Positions 55,195 through 63,536 of a stretch of DNA of 64,000 nucleotides are shown here, piece by piece (the first letter of the stretch is position 1; each line of letters begins with the position of its first letter). The stretch comes from Paraburkholderia hospita (lineage in GTDB: Bacteria; Pseudomonadota; Gammaproteobacteria; Burkholderiales; Burkholderiaceae): positions 1,860,001 through 1,924,000 of the forward strand of contig NZ_CP026107.1 in the NCBI RefSeq assembly GCF_002902965.1, in the 5' to 3' direction. Below the pieces are notes generated by a model. It saw only the letters and a list, made by a program, of their open reading frames with translations, was not told the origin of the DNA and ran no database searches. The position numbers were made by a program, and so were the translations under genes.

Positions 55195-55974
55195 ATGCTG
55201 ATGGAACAACAGATGCCGTCGAATGTGAAGTCGATGGTTTCCGAAGCCGAATGGAACACGCGCGTCGATCTTGCCGCGTGTTATCGGCTGATGCCGTATT
55301 TCGGATTGAGCGATCTGGTGTACAACCACATCACGGCACGCATCCCTGGCGACGACACGCGGCTGTTGATCAATCCGTATGGCTACATGTACGAGGAAAT
55401 CACGGCGTCGAGTCTGATCACGATCGATATCGACGGCAATGTTCTGTTCAATCCGAACGAGGGCACGTACGGTGTCAACGCTGCCGGTTACGTGATTCAT
55501 AGCGCTGTCCATAGCGCGCGGCACGACGTGAACTGCGTGATCCACACGCACAGCCGTGGCGGACTGGCTGTTTCGGCGCTATCGTGCGGGTTGTTGCCGC
55601 TCACGCAAACAGCGATGCGCTTTGGTCCCGTCGCGTATCACGACTATCAGGGCGTCGCGATCGACCTCGAAGAACGCAAGACGCTCGCGGAAGACCTGGG
55701 CCATGCCGAGGCGATGATTCTGCGCAATCATGGACTGCTGGTTGCGAGTGCCTCGATTCCGCAAGCCTTCAATGCGATCTACTGGCTCGAGAACGCGTGC
55801 CGCGCGCAAGTTGACGCAATGGCGTGCAATACCGAGCTGCATTTGCCGCCGCAGCATGTGATCGACAAGACCGCGCATCTGTACAAGCCGGAAACGCGCC
55901 GCCCGTATGGCGAAATGGAATGGCCCGCGATGCTGCGCTTTCTCGATCGACGGGACCCGTCGTATCGAAACTAG
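55195..55974 (+). CDS. Class II aldolase/adducin family protein
   Basis: A 259-residue class II aldolase fold. Zn ligands His117 and His119 lie in VIHTHSRGG and a third His in LRNHGLLVAS near 182; the substrate-side INPYGYMYEEITASSLITID near 60 contains the general-acid Glu region. Members cleave or decarboxylate hydroxy-acids and sugar phosphates (fuculose-1-phosphate aldolase, 4-hydroxy-2-oxo acid aldolases/decarboxylases). GGAG precedes the ATG by 7 bases, 31 bases after the lactonase gene. A role downstream of lactone opening is inferred. Confidence 0.9.
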   Translation: MLMEQQMPSNVKSMVSEAEWNTRVDLAACYRLMPYFGLSDLVYNHITARIPGDDTRLLINPYGYMYEEITASSLITIDIDGNVLFNPNEGTYGVNAAGYVIHSAVHSARHDVNCVIHTHSRGGLAVSALSCGLLPLTQTAMRFGPVAYHDYQGVAIDLEERKTLAEDLGHAEAMILRNHGLLVASASIPQAFNAIYWLENACRAQVDAMACNTELHLPPQHVIDKTAHLYKPETRRPYGEMEWPAMLRFLDRRDPSYRN

Positions 55975-55992
55975 ATGCTGGGCGGGCGCCCC

Positions 55993-56589
55993 TTATCGCG
56001 CAGCCCGCTTTGGCGTTTTCGGCTGCTGCTTCTGGGTCTGCCAGCTGTCCTCGTCGAGCAACCGGTCAAACAGACGATTGATCATCGTTTGGGGCAGTGG
56101 CGCCAATCCAAGCAATGAATTGAACGCTATGCCGCTTGCAGCGAAATAGCGAAGCAGTGAAAGCTCAAGGTCGCCCGATTCGCGCTGAAGCGCTTTCATC
56201 CTGTCTGCGTCCGCCGCTTTAGAGTCATCGAGCAGTTCCGGGCTCTCGACCAACGCGGCAAGCACAGCTCGCGCGACCGAATGCGGTTGCTTGATGGACT
56301 CCCGATAGACGGCTATATGCGCCGCGAGATTCGGTTCGGCTTTCTTGCCAGCGTCCTTGGCCAGGTAGTCGAGCCGGATCTGTTCAAACTGTTGCCGCTG
56401 ATAATCAAGCAGCGCTGTAAGCACACCATGCTTCGTGCGGAACTGATGCAGCAGCCCACCCTTGCTCACGCCACTCTCGCGCGACAGCGAATCGAATGTA
56501 AGGCCACCCACGCCTTCTCGCGCAAGGATTGTGAATGCGGCCTCAATAGCCTTCTTGCGGGTCGTCTCGGAACGGGTCTGATTGTCCAT
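55993..56589 (-). CDS. TetR-family regulator
   Basis: A 198-residue TetR-type regulator. HTH: TRKKAIEAAFTILAREGVGGLTFDSLSRESGVSKGGLLHQFRTKHGVLTALL (10-61). The C-terminal domain is of the TetR_C_37 kind, with QTMINRLFDRLLDEDSW and a basic tail KQQPKTPKRAAR. It converges on the aldolase gene and lies 270 bases from the lipoprotein gene at 56861, with a dyad AAACCG...CGGTTT between. It may control the lipoprotein/MCE locus. Confidence 0.9.
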   Translation of the reverse strand: MDNQTRSETTRKKAIEAAFTILAREGVGGLTFDSLSRESGVSKGGLLHQFRTKHGVLTALLDYQRQQFEQIRLDYLAKDAGKKAEPNLAAHIAVYRESIKQPHSVARAVLAALVESPELLDDSKAADADRMKALQRESGDLELSLLRYFAASGIAFNSLLGLAPLPQTMINRLFDRLLDEDSWQTQKQQPKTPKRAAR

Positions 56590-56744
56590 TGATCAATAAA
56601 GATGTCGTCGCGTCAACCGGTCATGCTGTCTGTTGCGAGGTTAGCGGCGGCTGAAGCCGGCCCCGCCAGCCGCTGAAATCCGAAGCAAACCGGGCGTTCA
56701 TGCTGGTAAAGGCTGAATTGTACGCCCGAGTTTTCCTTAAAAAC

Positions 56745-56762
56745 AAACCGGGTAGACGGTTT
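56745..56762. promoter_or_regulatory. Dyad upstream of the DUF3313 lipoprotein gene
   Basis: AAACCG and CGGTTT flank GGTAGA in the divergent region between the TetR gene and the lipoprotein gene, about 100 bases before the latter. Similar short dyads serve as TetR operators; no second copy confirms it. Confidence 0.35.
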
Positions 56763-56860
56763 ACATATGAAAACGGCGATGCTACGCTTCGCCCACACAT
56801 CGGGATTCACCCGACGTGACGCTCTTCCAACACCTGCCATCGGCTTCCAGGGAACATGAC

Positions 56861-57523
56861 ATGTTCAAGCTCAGACTGACTCCGCTCTTCTTCGCCGGCG
56901 CAACCGCGCTGGCCTTAACGGCCTGTGCTGGCGTGCAGCCCGTTGCGTACTCGGGTATCGCTTCCTCGTCGCAACTGAAGCAAAACCGGGAGGACGACTC
57001 CGCCAAGGTGCCGTACCGGTTCGCGGCCCCCGTTGTCTGGTCGCGTTACAACCAGGTCATCGTCGATCCCGTCGATATCTATCGGGGCAATGACAACCAG
57101 TTCGGGGATATGAAAGATGACGACAGGGCGGCGCTCGCTGGCTACATGGGCAAGACGTTCGCGTCGAAACTGTCGAAGCGTTTCGAAATCGCCGCACAGC
57201 CTTCGCCTGCAACCCTGCGCATCAAGCTCACGCTGACGGGCGCGGAACAAACCACGACACTCGTCGGGCAGGCGATGCACTTCGATATCGCCGGAAATCT
57301 TTATAACGGCGTGCAGGCCATCCGCGGCGGCAAGGGTGCATTCAGCGGCTCGGTGTCTTATGCGGTCGAGGTGTACGACAGTTCCAATGGGCACCTGTTG
57401 AGGGCCTATGTGACGAAGCAGTATCCGAACGCGATGAATCTGCCCGCTGCGTTCGGATCGCTCAGCGCCGCCAAGACGGGGATCGACAAGGGTGCGGATG
57501 CCCTCGTCGCTCAACTGAAGTAA
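56861..57523 (+). CDS. DUF3313-family outer-membrane lipoprotein
   Basis: A 220-residue lipoprotein precursor. MFKLRLTPLFFAGATALALTAC ends with the lipobox L-T-A-C, Cys22 being the lipidated residue; the residue after the Cys (Ala) suggests outer-membrane sorting. The rest matches the DUF3313 pattern: VWSRYNQVIVDPVDIYRGNDNQFGDMKDDDRAALAGYMGKTFASKLSKRF and a C-terminal FGSLSAAKTGIDKGADALVAQL. Function of DUF3313 unknown. The start at 56861 excludes 15 residues of the longer frame. Located ahead of a small membrane protein and an MCE-domain protein, it could serve as their outer-membrane partner. Confidence 0.88.
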   Translation: MFKLRLTPLFFAGATALALTACAGVQPVAYSGIASSSQLKQNREDDSAKVPYRFAAPVVWSRYNQVIVDPVDIYRGNDNQFGDMKDDDRAALAGYMGKTFASKLSKRFEIAAQPSPATLRIKLTLTGAEQTTTLVGQAMHFDIAGNLYNGVQAIRGGKGAFSGSVSYAVEVYDSSNGHLLRAYVTKQYPNAMNLPAAFGSLSAAKTGIDKGADALVAQLK

Positions 57524-57645
57524 CGCCCGGCGAGCCACATCGACATGCGCCAAGCCGGAGAACGTGCGTTCGCCTCGCATCGACACGTCGACCGTATGAG
57601 CGATCCATGGACGCCGGCAATCGCTCACGACCCGGCGGTTTCGCC

Positions 57646-57855
57646 ATGATGCATGCCGTGGCCGACCTCGTCATGACGACACCGCCGCCATTGATGGTCG
57701 TGATCGTGTTCGCGGTCACCTACTTCGTGGTGGGACTACCGGTTCATTTCACGCGCGGTGCTGGCTACAGGGACGTGCTCAGGACGATGGCGGGCGTGCT
57801 CGCTGCGCTTGTGTACATCGCGCTGGCCGTCGACTCGCATGCGAACGTTCACTAG
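57646..57855 (+). CDS. Small inner-membrane protein, function unknown
   Basis: A 69-residue protein with two probable helices, residues about 14-33 (LMVVIVFAVTYFVVGLPVHF) and 46-63 (LRTMAGVLAALVYIALAVD). The ATG at 57646 or the next codon is preferred over 57607, whose extra 13 residues are polar. No family recognised. It lies between the DUF3313 lipoprotein and the MCE gene, where related loci would carry pqiA, but it has no PqiA features (no CxxC zinc ribbons, far too short). Confidence 0.5.
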   Translation: MMHAVADLVMTTPPPLMVVIVFAVTYFVVGLPVHFTRGAGYRDVLRTMAGVLAALVYIALAVDSHANVH

Positions 57856-57966
57856 TCACTGCGATCGGGCAGCGATGAAGCGTCTCTGTCGCCGGTTCAA
57901 AGTGGGTGCAGCTATCGTTCGCCGGTTCGGCAGGCGACTGTGCGACGTGATCACTGGAACGCTCTG

Positions 57967-59526
57967 ATGAATAGCCGGCGCCGGCCGTCGGCTGTATGGC
58001 TCACTCCTATCGCCGCGCTGCTCGTTTGTGGCGCGCTGCTCGTTGCGTCCGTTGTGCAACGCGGACCTCACATCAGGATCAGCTTCGCGAGCGCCGAGGG
58101 ACTCGAGGCGGGTAAAACGCGCGTGCGATACAGGGAGGTAGAGATTGGCACGCTGACAGACCTGCATCTCACCGCCGATCGCACACGGGTTCTCGCCGAC
58201 GTGCAGCTGGAGGACTCGGCAAAAGCTTTTGCGGCATGTGATACGCGATACTGGGTGGTCCGTCCGCGCATCGGCATGACAGGTATTTCCGGGCTCGCAA
58301 CGGCTATTTCAGGTTCGTATATCGCCGCCGATATGGGGCGCACATCCAGCGTTTGTAAAGACTTTGCGGGCCTGGAAATGCCGCCCTCCGTCACATCCGA
58401 TCAGAAGGGAAAACGCTTTGTGCTTCACGCAAGCTCTCTGGGGTCGCTGACACCTGGCTCGCCCATCCTTTTCCGCCGCGTTCAGGCCGGTCAGGTTCTC
58501 GGATATTCGCTCTCGAAGGATGGTGCGGAGGTTATTATCGATGTCTTCGTCAACGCGCCTTATGATCAGTATGTCACCTCGAATACCCGCTGGTGGCACG
58601 CAAGCGGAATCGACTTGCGCTTCGATTCCAATGGGCTGAGGCTGGACACCCAGTCGGTCGCGTCGATCCTCTCCGGAGGGGTCGCGTTCGATATCGTTGG
58701 ACCGGCAACGACGCGATCTCCAGCATCGGACGGCACGTCGTTCGTACTGTCCGCAACACGGACGGAGGCCGCGCGTAAAGCCGAGGATGGTCCGGCCGCA
58801 CGCGTACTCATGAGATTCGGACAGTCGTTACGTGGCTTGTCGATCGGCGCACCGGTGGATTTCCACGGTGTTGAACTGGGTCAGGTTACGGCCATCGACG
58901 TCGACTTTAATGTTCGAACCGCTAACGTGGACATGGTCGCTACACTCGACCTTTATCCGTCACGTCTCGGACGGCGCTACCGGGAAGCACTCGGAAACGG
59001 TGATGGCGCCGAAGGCAGACGTCTGTTGCATCAGCTGGTTGCTGACGGGCTACGCGGACAATTGCGTACGGGCAGTGTGTTGACCGGCCAGCGATACGTC
59101 GCACTCGACTTCTTTCCGCACGCTCGCGCGGTCAGAATCGATACGCAGCGAACGCCCGTCGAACTGCCGACGGTACCCAATACACTCGAAGAACTTCAGG
59201 ACCAGCTTGCCAGCATCGTGAAAAAACTCGACGATGTGCCCTTCGATGAGATCGGACGCAATCTCGACAAGGCTCTCCGGAACTCGGCGTCGCTGTTCCA
59301 GCAGATCGATAGCGAACTGGTCCCCGAGACTCGTGCGGCGCTGGAAGCTGCGCAGCGTTCATTCGACGCGGCAAACGCTACTCTTGCGAAGGATTCTCCG
59401 CTTCAATCCGATGTCCATCAGGCGCTGAGCGAATTGCGTCGAACGCTTGCCAGTCTCGGATCACTGTCCGAGTATCTGCAACGGCATCCGGAATCTCTTC
59501 TGTGGGGTAAGCCGGACCGCAACTGA
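57967..59526 (+). CDS. MCE-domain protein, PqiB/YebT-like (intermembrane lipid transport)
   Basis: A 519-residue protein anchored by one N-terminal helix (residues about 10-30, VWLTPIAALLVCGALLVASVV) with three MCE domains in the periplasm: GPHIRISFASAEGLEAGKTRVRYREVEIGTL, then SLTPGSPILFRRVQAGQVLGYSL near 170, then LSIGAPVDFHGVELGQVTAIDV near 295. A coiled coil (LEELQDQLASIVKKLDDVPFDEIGRNLDK...) follows near 405-515. PqiB-type proteins form tubes for lipid movement between membranes. Normal partners PqiA (inner membrane) and PqiC (lipoprotein) are missing; only the DUF3313 lipoprotein and a tiny membrane protein lie upstream. Confidence 0.88.
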   Translation: MNSRRRPSAVWLTPIAALLVCGALLVASVVQRGPHIRISFASAEGLEAGKTRVRYREVEIGTLTDLHLTADRTRVLADVQLEDSAKAFAACDTRYWVVRPRIGMTGISGLATAISGSYIAADMGRTSSVCKDFAGLEMPPSVTSDQKGKRFVLHASSLGSLTPGSPILFRRVQAGQVLGYSLSKDGAEVIIDVFVNAPYDQYVTSNTRWWHASGIDLRFDSNGLRLDTQSVASILSGGVAFDIVGPATTRSPASDGTSFVLSATRTEAARKAEDGPAARVLMRFGQSLRGLSIGAPVDFHGVELGQVTAIDVDFNVRTANVDMVATLDLYPSRLGRRYREALGNGDGAEGRRLLHQLVADGLRGQLRTGSVLTGQRYVALDFFPHARAVRIDTQRTPVELPTVPNTLEELQDQLASIVKKLDDVPFDEIGRNLDKALRNSASLFQQIDSELVPETRAALEAAQRSFDAANATLAKDSPLQSDVHQALSELRRTLASLGSLSEYLQRHPESLLWGKPDRN

Positions 59527-59592
59527 TCCAATCAAGTCAGGGAAGTTGCAACTGCGCACAGCGCGAACAACGCAAAGAGGGAGATTGCTGTC

Positions 59593-60576
59593 GTGAGGCT
59601 ATTTGCTGTGGTTGCTGTCGTTTGCGGTCTGCTTGCTACGCCAGCTTTTGCTGCCAACGTCGGCTTCGAGGAAGTGAAGATCGCGAATGGCACAGAACCG
59701 CCATTGACGGTCGGAATCTGGTATCCGACGAACGCTGCGGCAGCCGAGCAGACCGTCGGCAATGTCACGGAGACCGTCGCACGGGATGCGCCCATCGCAG
59801 GCCGCGGCTTGCCATTAGTCGTGATCTCGCACGGCGGCGGCGGCTGGTACGACAGCCATTACGACACCGCCATCGCGCTGGCCCAAGCCGGCTTCGTGGC
59901 AGCGGCGGTGAGCCATGCGGGCGACACGTTCGACGATCAGAGCCGTGTTCTGCAGCTATGGCGTCGTCCCGCTCAACTGAACCGGTTAGTGGACTACATG
60001 CTCGACGAGTGGGTCGGTCATCAGCATCTGGACAAGACGCGAGTCGGCGCATTCGGCTTCTCTAATGGTGGCTTCACCGTGCTCGTGATGATTGGTGGCG
60101 TGCCAAATCTGTCCGAGATCGCTCCATATTGTCACGCACACCCGGATCACGACCTGTGCAGCGCGTTGGCGCGGGCCGGCGTCGATCCCGACCAGGGCGC
60201 GGCTGTGCCCGTCGGCGTGTGGGTGCGGGACCCTCGAATCAAGGCCGCCGTGATTGCCGCTCCCGCTTTTGGATTTGCGTTTGGACGTGCGGGCTTGAGC
60301 GGCGTGCACGTCCCAGTCCAACTATGGCGGGCCGCCGATGACCGTCATCAACCGGACCCATACTATGAAGAGGCGGTGCGCACCGACCTGCCCCATCCGC
60401 CCGAATATCACGTTATCCCGAACGCAGGACACTACGATTTTCTGCCGCCCTGCGACGCGCGCCTTGCCCGCAAAATGCCCGCCCTTTGCAACAGCTTGCC
60501 GGGCTTCAATCGCGCTGCGTTCCACGAGCAGTTCAATGGAGATGTGGTCGATTTTTTCCGTAAGCAGTTGCGCTGA
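59593..60576 (+). CDS. Exported alpha/beta hydrolase (dienelactone hydrolase-like)
   Basis: A 327-residue precursor with a GTG start; GGAG lies about 9 bases before it. MRLFAVVAVVCGLLATPAFAA is a clean signal peptide. The mature protein is an alpha/beta hydrolase of the platelet-activating-factor-acetylhydrolase/dienelactone type: PLVVISHGGGGWYDSHYD oxyanion region, nucleophile Ser in VGAFGFSNGGFTVLVM, VPVQLWRAADDRHQPD for the acid and PNAGHYDFLPPC for the His. Four mature cysteines near CHAHPDHDLC and CDARLARKMPALC may form disulfides. Substrate unknown. It follows the MCE gene by 66 bases. Confidence 0.87.
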   Translation: MRLFAVVAVVCGLLATPAFAANVGFEEVKIANGTEPPLTVGIWYPTNAAAAEQTVGNVTETVARDAPIAGRGLPLVVISHGGGGWYDSHYDTAIALAQAGFVAAAVSHAGDTFDDQSRVLQLWRRPAQLNRLVDYMLDEWVGHQHLDKTRVGAFGFSNGGFTVLVMIGGVPNLSEIAPYCHAHPDHDLCSALARAGVDPDQGAAVPVGVWVRDPRIKAAVIAAPAFGFAFGRAGLSGVHVPVQLWRAADDRHQPDPYYEEAVRTDLPHPPEYHVIPNAGHYDFLPPCDARLARKMPALCNSLPGFNRAAFHEQFNGDVVDFFRKQLR

Positions 60577-61025
60577 GTCTTTCGGTTACCTCGGCGTATG
60601 GCGGTCGCTCTCTCTTCGTTCTCTTCTTCAGCGTGCATTGCTCGCGAGTGTGGCTTACATGGGCCTATCTAACAGGTTACACAAGCATAGCGGTTGTTCG
60701 AAGCGTACACGTTTCGGCTGAGCTAACCTGCCGCAGAAGCTAACAGTTGAGACCCGCGATGAGCGAAACGAAAATCACCTTTTCCCCAATGAGAATCAAC
60801 GTCACCGCGATTGCCAACTAGACCAAGTATCGCTATTCCCCAGCGCGGCCCTGTGCGAGAAAGCCTCCGGACAATGCATCCGGCAATCGGGACCATCACA
60901 GCGTTCTTCGACATTGCGCGTTATGGTTATGCACTGCTCGCCAACGCGTTGCTGGACGCTCATGCCGTGCAAGCGAATCGAAAAGCAGCGCGTTATATGC
61001 CGGTTAATAAAAAAGGAGTATTCCT
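60577..61025. other. 450-base intergenic region
   Basis: No gene supported. The right end carries the leader of the AEC transporter gene with AAAGGAG at about 61012-61018. Antisense open frames here are Arg/Ser-rich noise. Confidence 0.55.
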
Positions 61026-61970
61026 TTGCTCAACACCATTCTCAATGGGCTGTTGCCGGTTGCGTTCGTCATCATGCTTGGGTGGCTTTCGGTTCGCATC
61101 GGCTTGTTGAAGCATGACGATGCAGGCGTGCTGGCGACCCTGGTGATCCGGTTTGCGCTACCTTTTGCGCTGTTTGAAGGCGCGGTCAAAACCTCGCCGG
61201 ACAAGCTGCACAATGTCGGCTTTGCGCTGTGCCTGACACTCGGCCTGATGGGTACGTATGTCATTGCGCTGGGCGTCGGCCGCTTTGTGTTCAGGCATGA
61301 CCTGCGCACTGCCACCATGCAGGCACTGGTGTGTGCTTTTCCCGACATGGCTTACTTCGGCGCGCCGATTCTCGCCGCGGTGTTCGGGCCGGAGGGATTT
61401 TTGGCCGTGTTGGTCGGCAATCTCGTCACCAGCATCTTCATGCTGCCGCTGACCATCGTGCTGACCGGACTGGGCGACAAGAATGCGACGGGAAAGGGGC
61501 AGCCGGACGTGTTGCGGGTATTCGGACAAAGTATCGCGCGCGCCGTCATCAATCCCATTGTCTGGCTCCCGATCTCCGGCATGGTGCTGAGCTTCTGCCA
61601 TGTCACGCTGCCCGGACCGGTATTGACCTCCGTCGACCTGATCGCAAAGGCTGCCGGCGGCACGTCGCTATTCGCGCTCGGATTGATACTGTATGGCGAG
61701 CGCTTTGTGATCAACGCCAACGTCCTGGTGAATCTGGGTATCAAGAACTTTCTGCAACCCGCCTTGATGGCGCTCGGCGCCGTCTTGTTCGGGGTGGTGG
61801 GCGCACCGGCTCACCAGGCCGTTATCACGGGCGCTGTGCCGACTGCGACCGCGGCCGCCATGTTCGCGCTCAAGAGCAATACCTACACGCGCGACGCCAC
61901 CGCGACGATCCTCGTCAGCACGATTCTCGGCGTCGTAACCGAGGGACTGCTGATCGCATATTTTTTCTGA
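61026..61970 (+). CDS. AEC-family transporter (auxin/malonate efflux-type carrier)
   Basis: A 314-residue, ten-helix carrier of the AEC family. It opens MLNTILNGLLPVAFVIMLGWLSVRIGLL; FALPFALFEGAVKTSP in helix 2, AFPDMAYFGAPILAAVFG near 103 with the crossover Pro, and the second-repeat GTSLFALGLILYGERF near 215 and GAVPTATAAAMFALKSNTY near 272 are typical. The start codon is TTG, supported by AAAGGAG 7 bases before it and by the family start; no ATG or GTG is suitably placed. Bacterial members move malonate or malate. It converges on the amidase gene; substrate unknown. Confidence 0.88.
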   Translation: MLNTILNGLLPVAFVIMLGWLSVRIGLLKHDDAGVLATLVIRFALPFALFEGAVKTSPDKLHNVGFALCLTLGLMGTYVIALGVGRFVFRHDLRTATMQALVCAFPDMAYFGAPILAAVFGPEGFLAVLVGNLVTSIFMLPLTIVLTGLGDKNATGKGQPDVLRVFGQSIARAVINPIVWLPISGMVLSFCHVTLPGPVLTSVDLIAKAAGGTSLFALGLILYGERFVINANVLVNLGIKNFLQPALMALGAVLFGVVGAPAHQAVITGAVPTATAAAMFALKSNTYTRDATATILVSTILGVVTEGLLIAYFF

Positions 61971-62051
61971 TAATGCAGACGGGAGCCGTCGCTTCCAACG
62001 AGCGGGGCTCGACGACCCTCCCCCAGAACCTCGGCCCCCAAAAATCAGCCA

Positions 62052-63299
62052 TCAAGCTGAACGCCGCAACGCTTCCACGATCCCCGCCGCCGCCCGCGCC
62101 GCCACATCACACCCGAGTACGATATGCGCCTCGGCGGTATCCTCGATGAAATCGTGACTGACGCCGCCAATGCTCGGCACGAAAAGCATGCATGCGGGAA
62201 TGTGATGCGCGATCACCTGCGCATCGTGAGACGCACCGCTCGGCATGTGAATCCACTGACCCGGCGCGACTGCTTCGGCCGCTTGCGCAATATGCTGCTG
62301 CAACGCCGTATCCATCACGACCGGCTCCTCTGGACCATCGCAAGGTATCAGCTCAACCTGCACGGCATGCTGCAAATTCCACTCATCCACTAACGCAGCA
62401 AGCGCGTTTTCCATTGCATGCAGCCGCCCGGGGTTACCGTCACGGAACTGCAAGTACATATCAGCCTTGCCCGGCACCACACTGAACGAACCCGGATCGA
62501 GATCGATCCGGCCGACAGTCCACACCGTATCCGCGTCCGCCAGCCGATCAAACGCAGCGTCAACACGCGCGATGAATGCAACCAACGCCGCGCCCGCGTC
62601 GCGTCGAATGGACATCGGCGTCGTGCCCGCGTGATTCCGCTGCCCGGTGAAGCGCAACTGAAACTCGCGGATGCCGACAATCGTCGTCACCACACCAATC
62701 GATTTCCCCGATGCTTCCAGCCGACCGCCCTGCTCGATATGCGGTTCGAGATACGCGCGTTGTCTCGCACGATCGAGCACCACACGCGGCACATTCGCCA
62801 CGCCCGCCTGTGCGAGCACGTCGCCGAGCAGCACGCCGTCACGATTGCGCGCGTGCTGTAACGACGCATCGATTGCATCGCCGACGAAACTGCGACTGCC
62901 AAGAAAACTCGAAAATGTGCCCTCTTCGTCGATCCACGATGCAACGTCTACCGCGAGGTCGCGCGTCGCAGCGCATTCGTCAAGGGCGCGCGCGATTTCG
63001 AGGCCATAGATCACGCCGAGCGCGCCATCCAGCCAGCCGCCAGTCGGCTGCGTATCGGTGTGCGAGCCGATAACGAGCGCCGGGCCGGACTTGCGCGAGC
63101 GCCCGAACACCGTCCCGACACCATCGATAATTGCATCCAGTCCTGCATCCGTCATGCGCCCCGCGAGCCAGCGACGCGCCTCCATATCGATCGGTGAGAG
63201 CGACAGGCGCACTACGCCGGGTCCATTGGCGCCAAAGCTGCGCAAGGTCTTGAGATCGTCGAGCAGGCGAACGGGATTGATGCGTGGGAAGTCGTGCAC
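62052..63299 (-). CDS. M20-family amidase/carbamoylase (N-carbamoyl-L-amino acid hydrolase-like)
   Basis: A 415-residue zinc hydrolase. Metal-site segments: IGSHTDTQPTGGWLDGALGVI near 80, DEEGTFSSFLGSRSF near 125, LEPHIEQGGRLE near 185 and SGASHDAQVIAHHIP near 370; the dimerisation lid FTGQRNHAGTTPMSIRRDAGAAL lies near 220. These fit the N-carbamoyl-L-amino acid hydrolase / allantoate amidohydrolase / ureidoglycolate group. A GTG at 63299 is chosen because GGAG lies 8 bases upstream and MHDFPRINPVRLLDDL matches the family start; an ATG at 63317 adds six residues. It faces away from the GST gene to its right. Confidence 0.88.
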   Translation of the reverse strand: MHDFPRINPVRLLDDLKTLRSFGANGPGVVRLSLSPIDMEARRWLAGRMTDAGLDAIIDGVGTVFGRSRKSGPALVIGSHTDTQPTGGWLDGALGVIYGLEIARALDECAATRDLAVDVASWIDEEGTFSSFLGSRSFVGDAIDASLQHARNRDGVLLGDVLAQAGVANVPRVVLDRARQRAYLEPHIEQGGRLEASGKSIGVVTTIVGIREFQLRFTGQRNHAGTTPMSIRRDAGAALVAFIARVDAAFDRLADADTVWTVGRIDLDPGSFSVVPGKADMYLQFRDGNPGRLHAMENALAALVDEWNLQHAVQVELIPCDGPEEPVVMDTALQQHIAQAAEAVAPGQWIHMPSGASHDAQVIAHHIPACMLFVPSIGGVSHDFIEDTAEAHIVLGCDVAARAAAGIVEALRRSA

Positions 63300-63536
63300 G
63301 CGAGTTCTCCGAAACATGAGTCGGTGAGCAAAGCACGATTTTCGCATCAACCCAATGAACTCGTGCTGGATGATGCCCGCACGCGCGGGCCACGAGCGTT
63401 CGCGTTACAAGAAGAGTGAATTCTTCCACTGACGGATTATCGAATACCTTCGCCCCACGTAGACTCGGTCGCACTTTCAATCTACGCATGCCGACATCGA
63501 CCTCCTTCGGCAAGCAGTTAATGTGTGGGACCTTGC
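63300..63536. promoter_or_regulatory. Divergent control region between the amidase and GST genes
   Basis: About 240 bases between divergent starts. No operator recognised; this should hold both promoters. Confidence 0.35.

Noticed and set aside
57856..57966. PqiA fragment before the MCE gene
   Set aside because: The short frame here encodes an Arg-rich 30-mer with no membrane helices or CxxC motifs.
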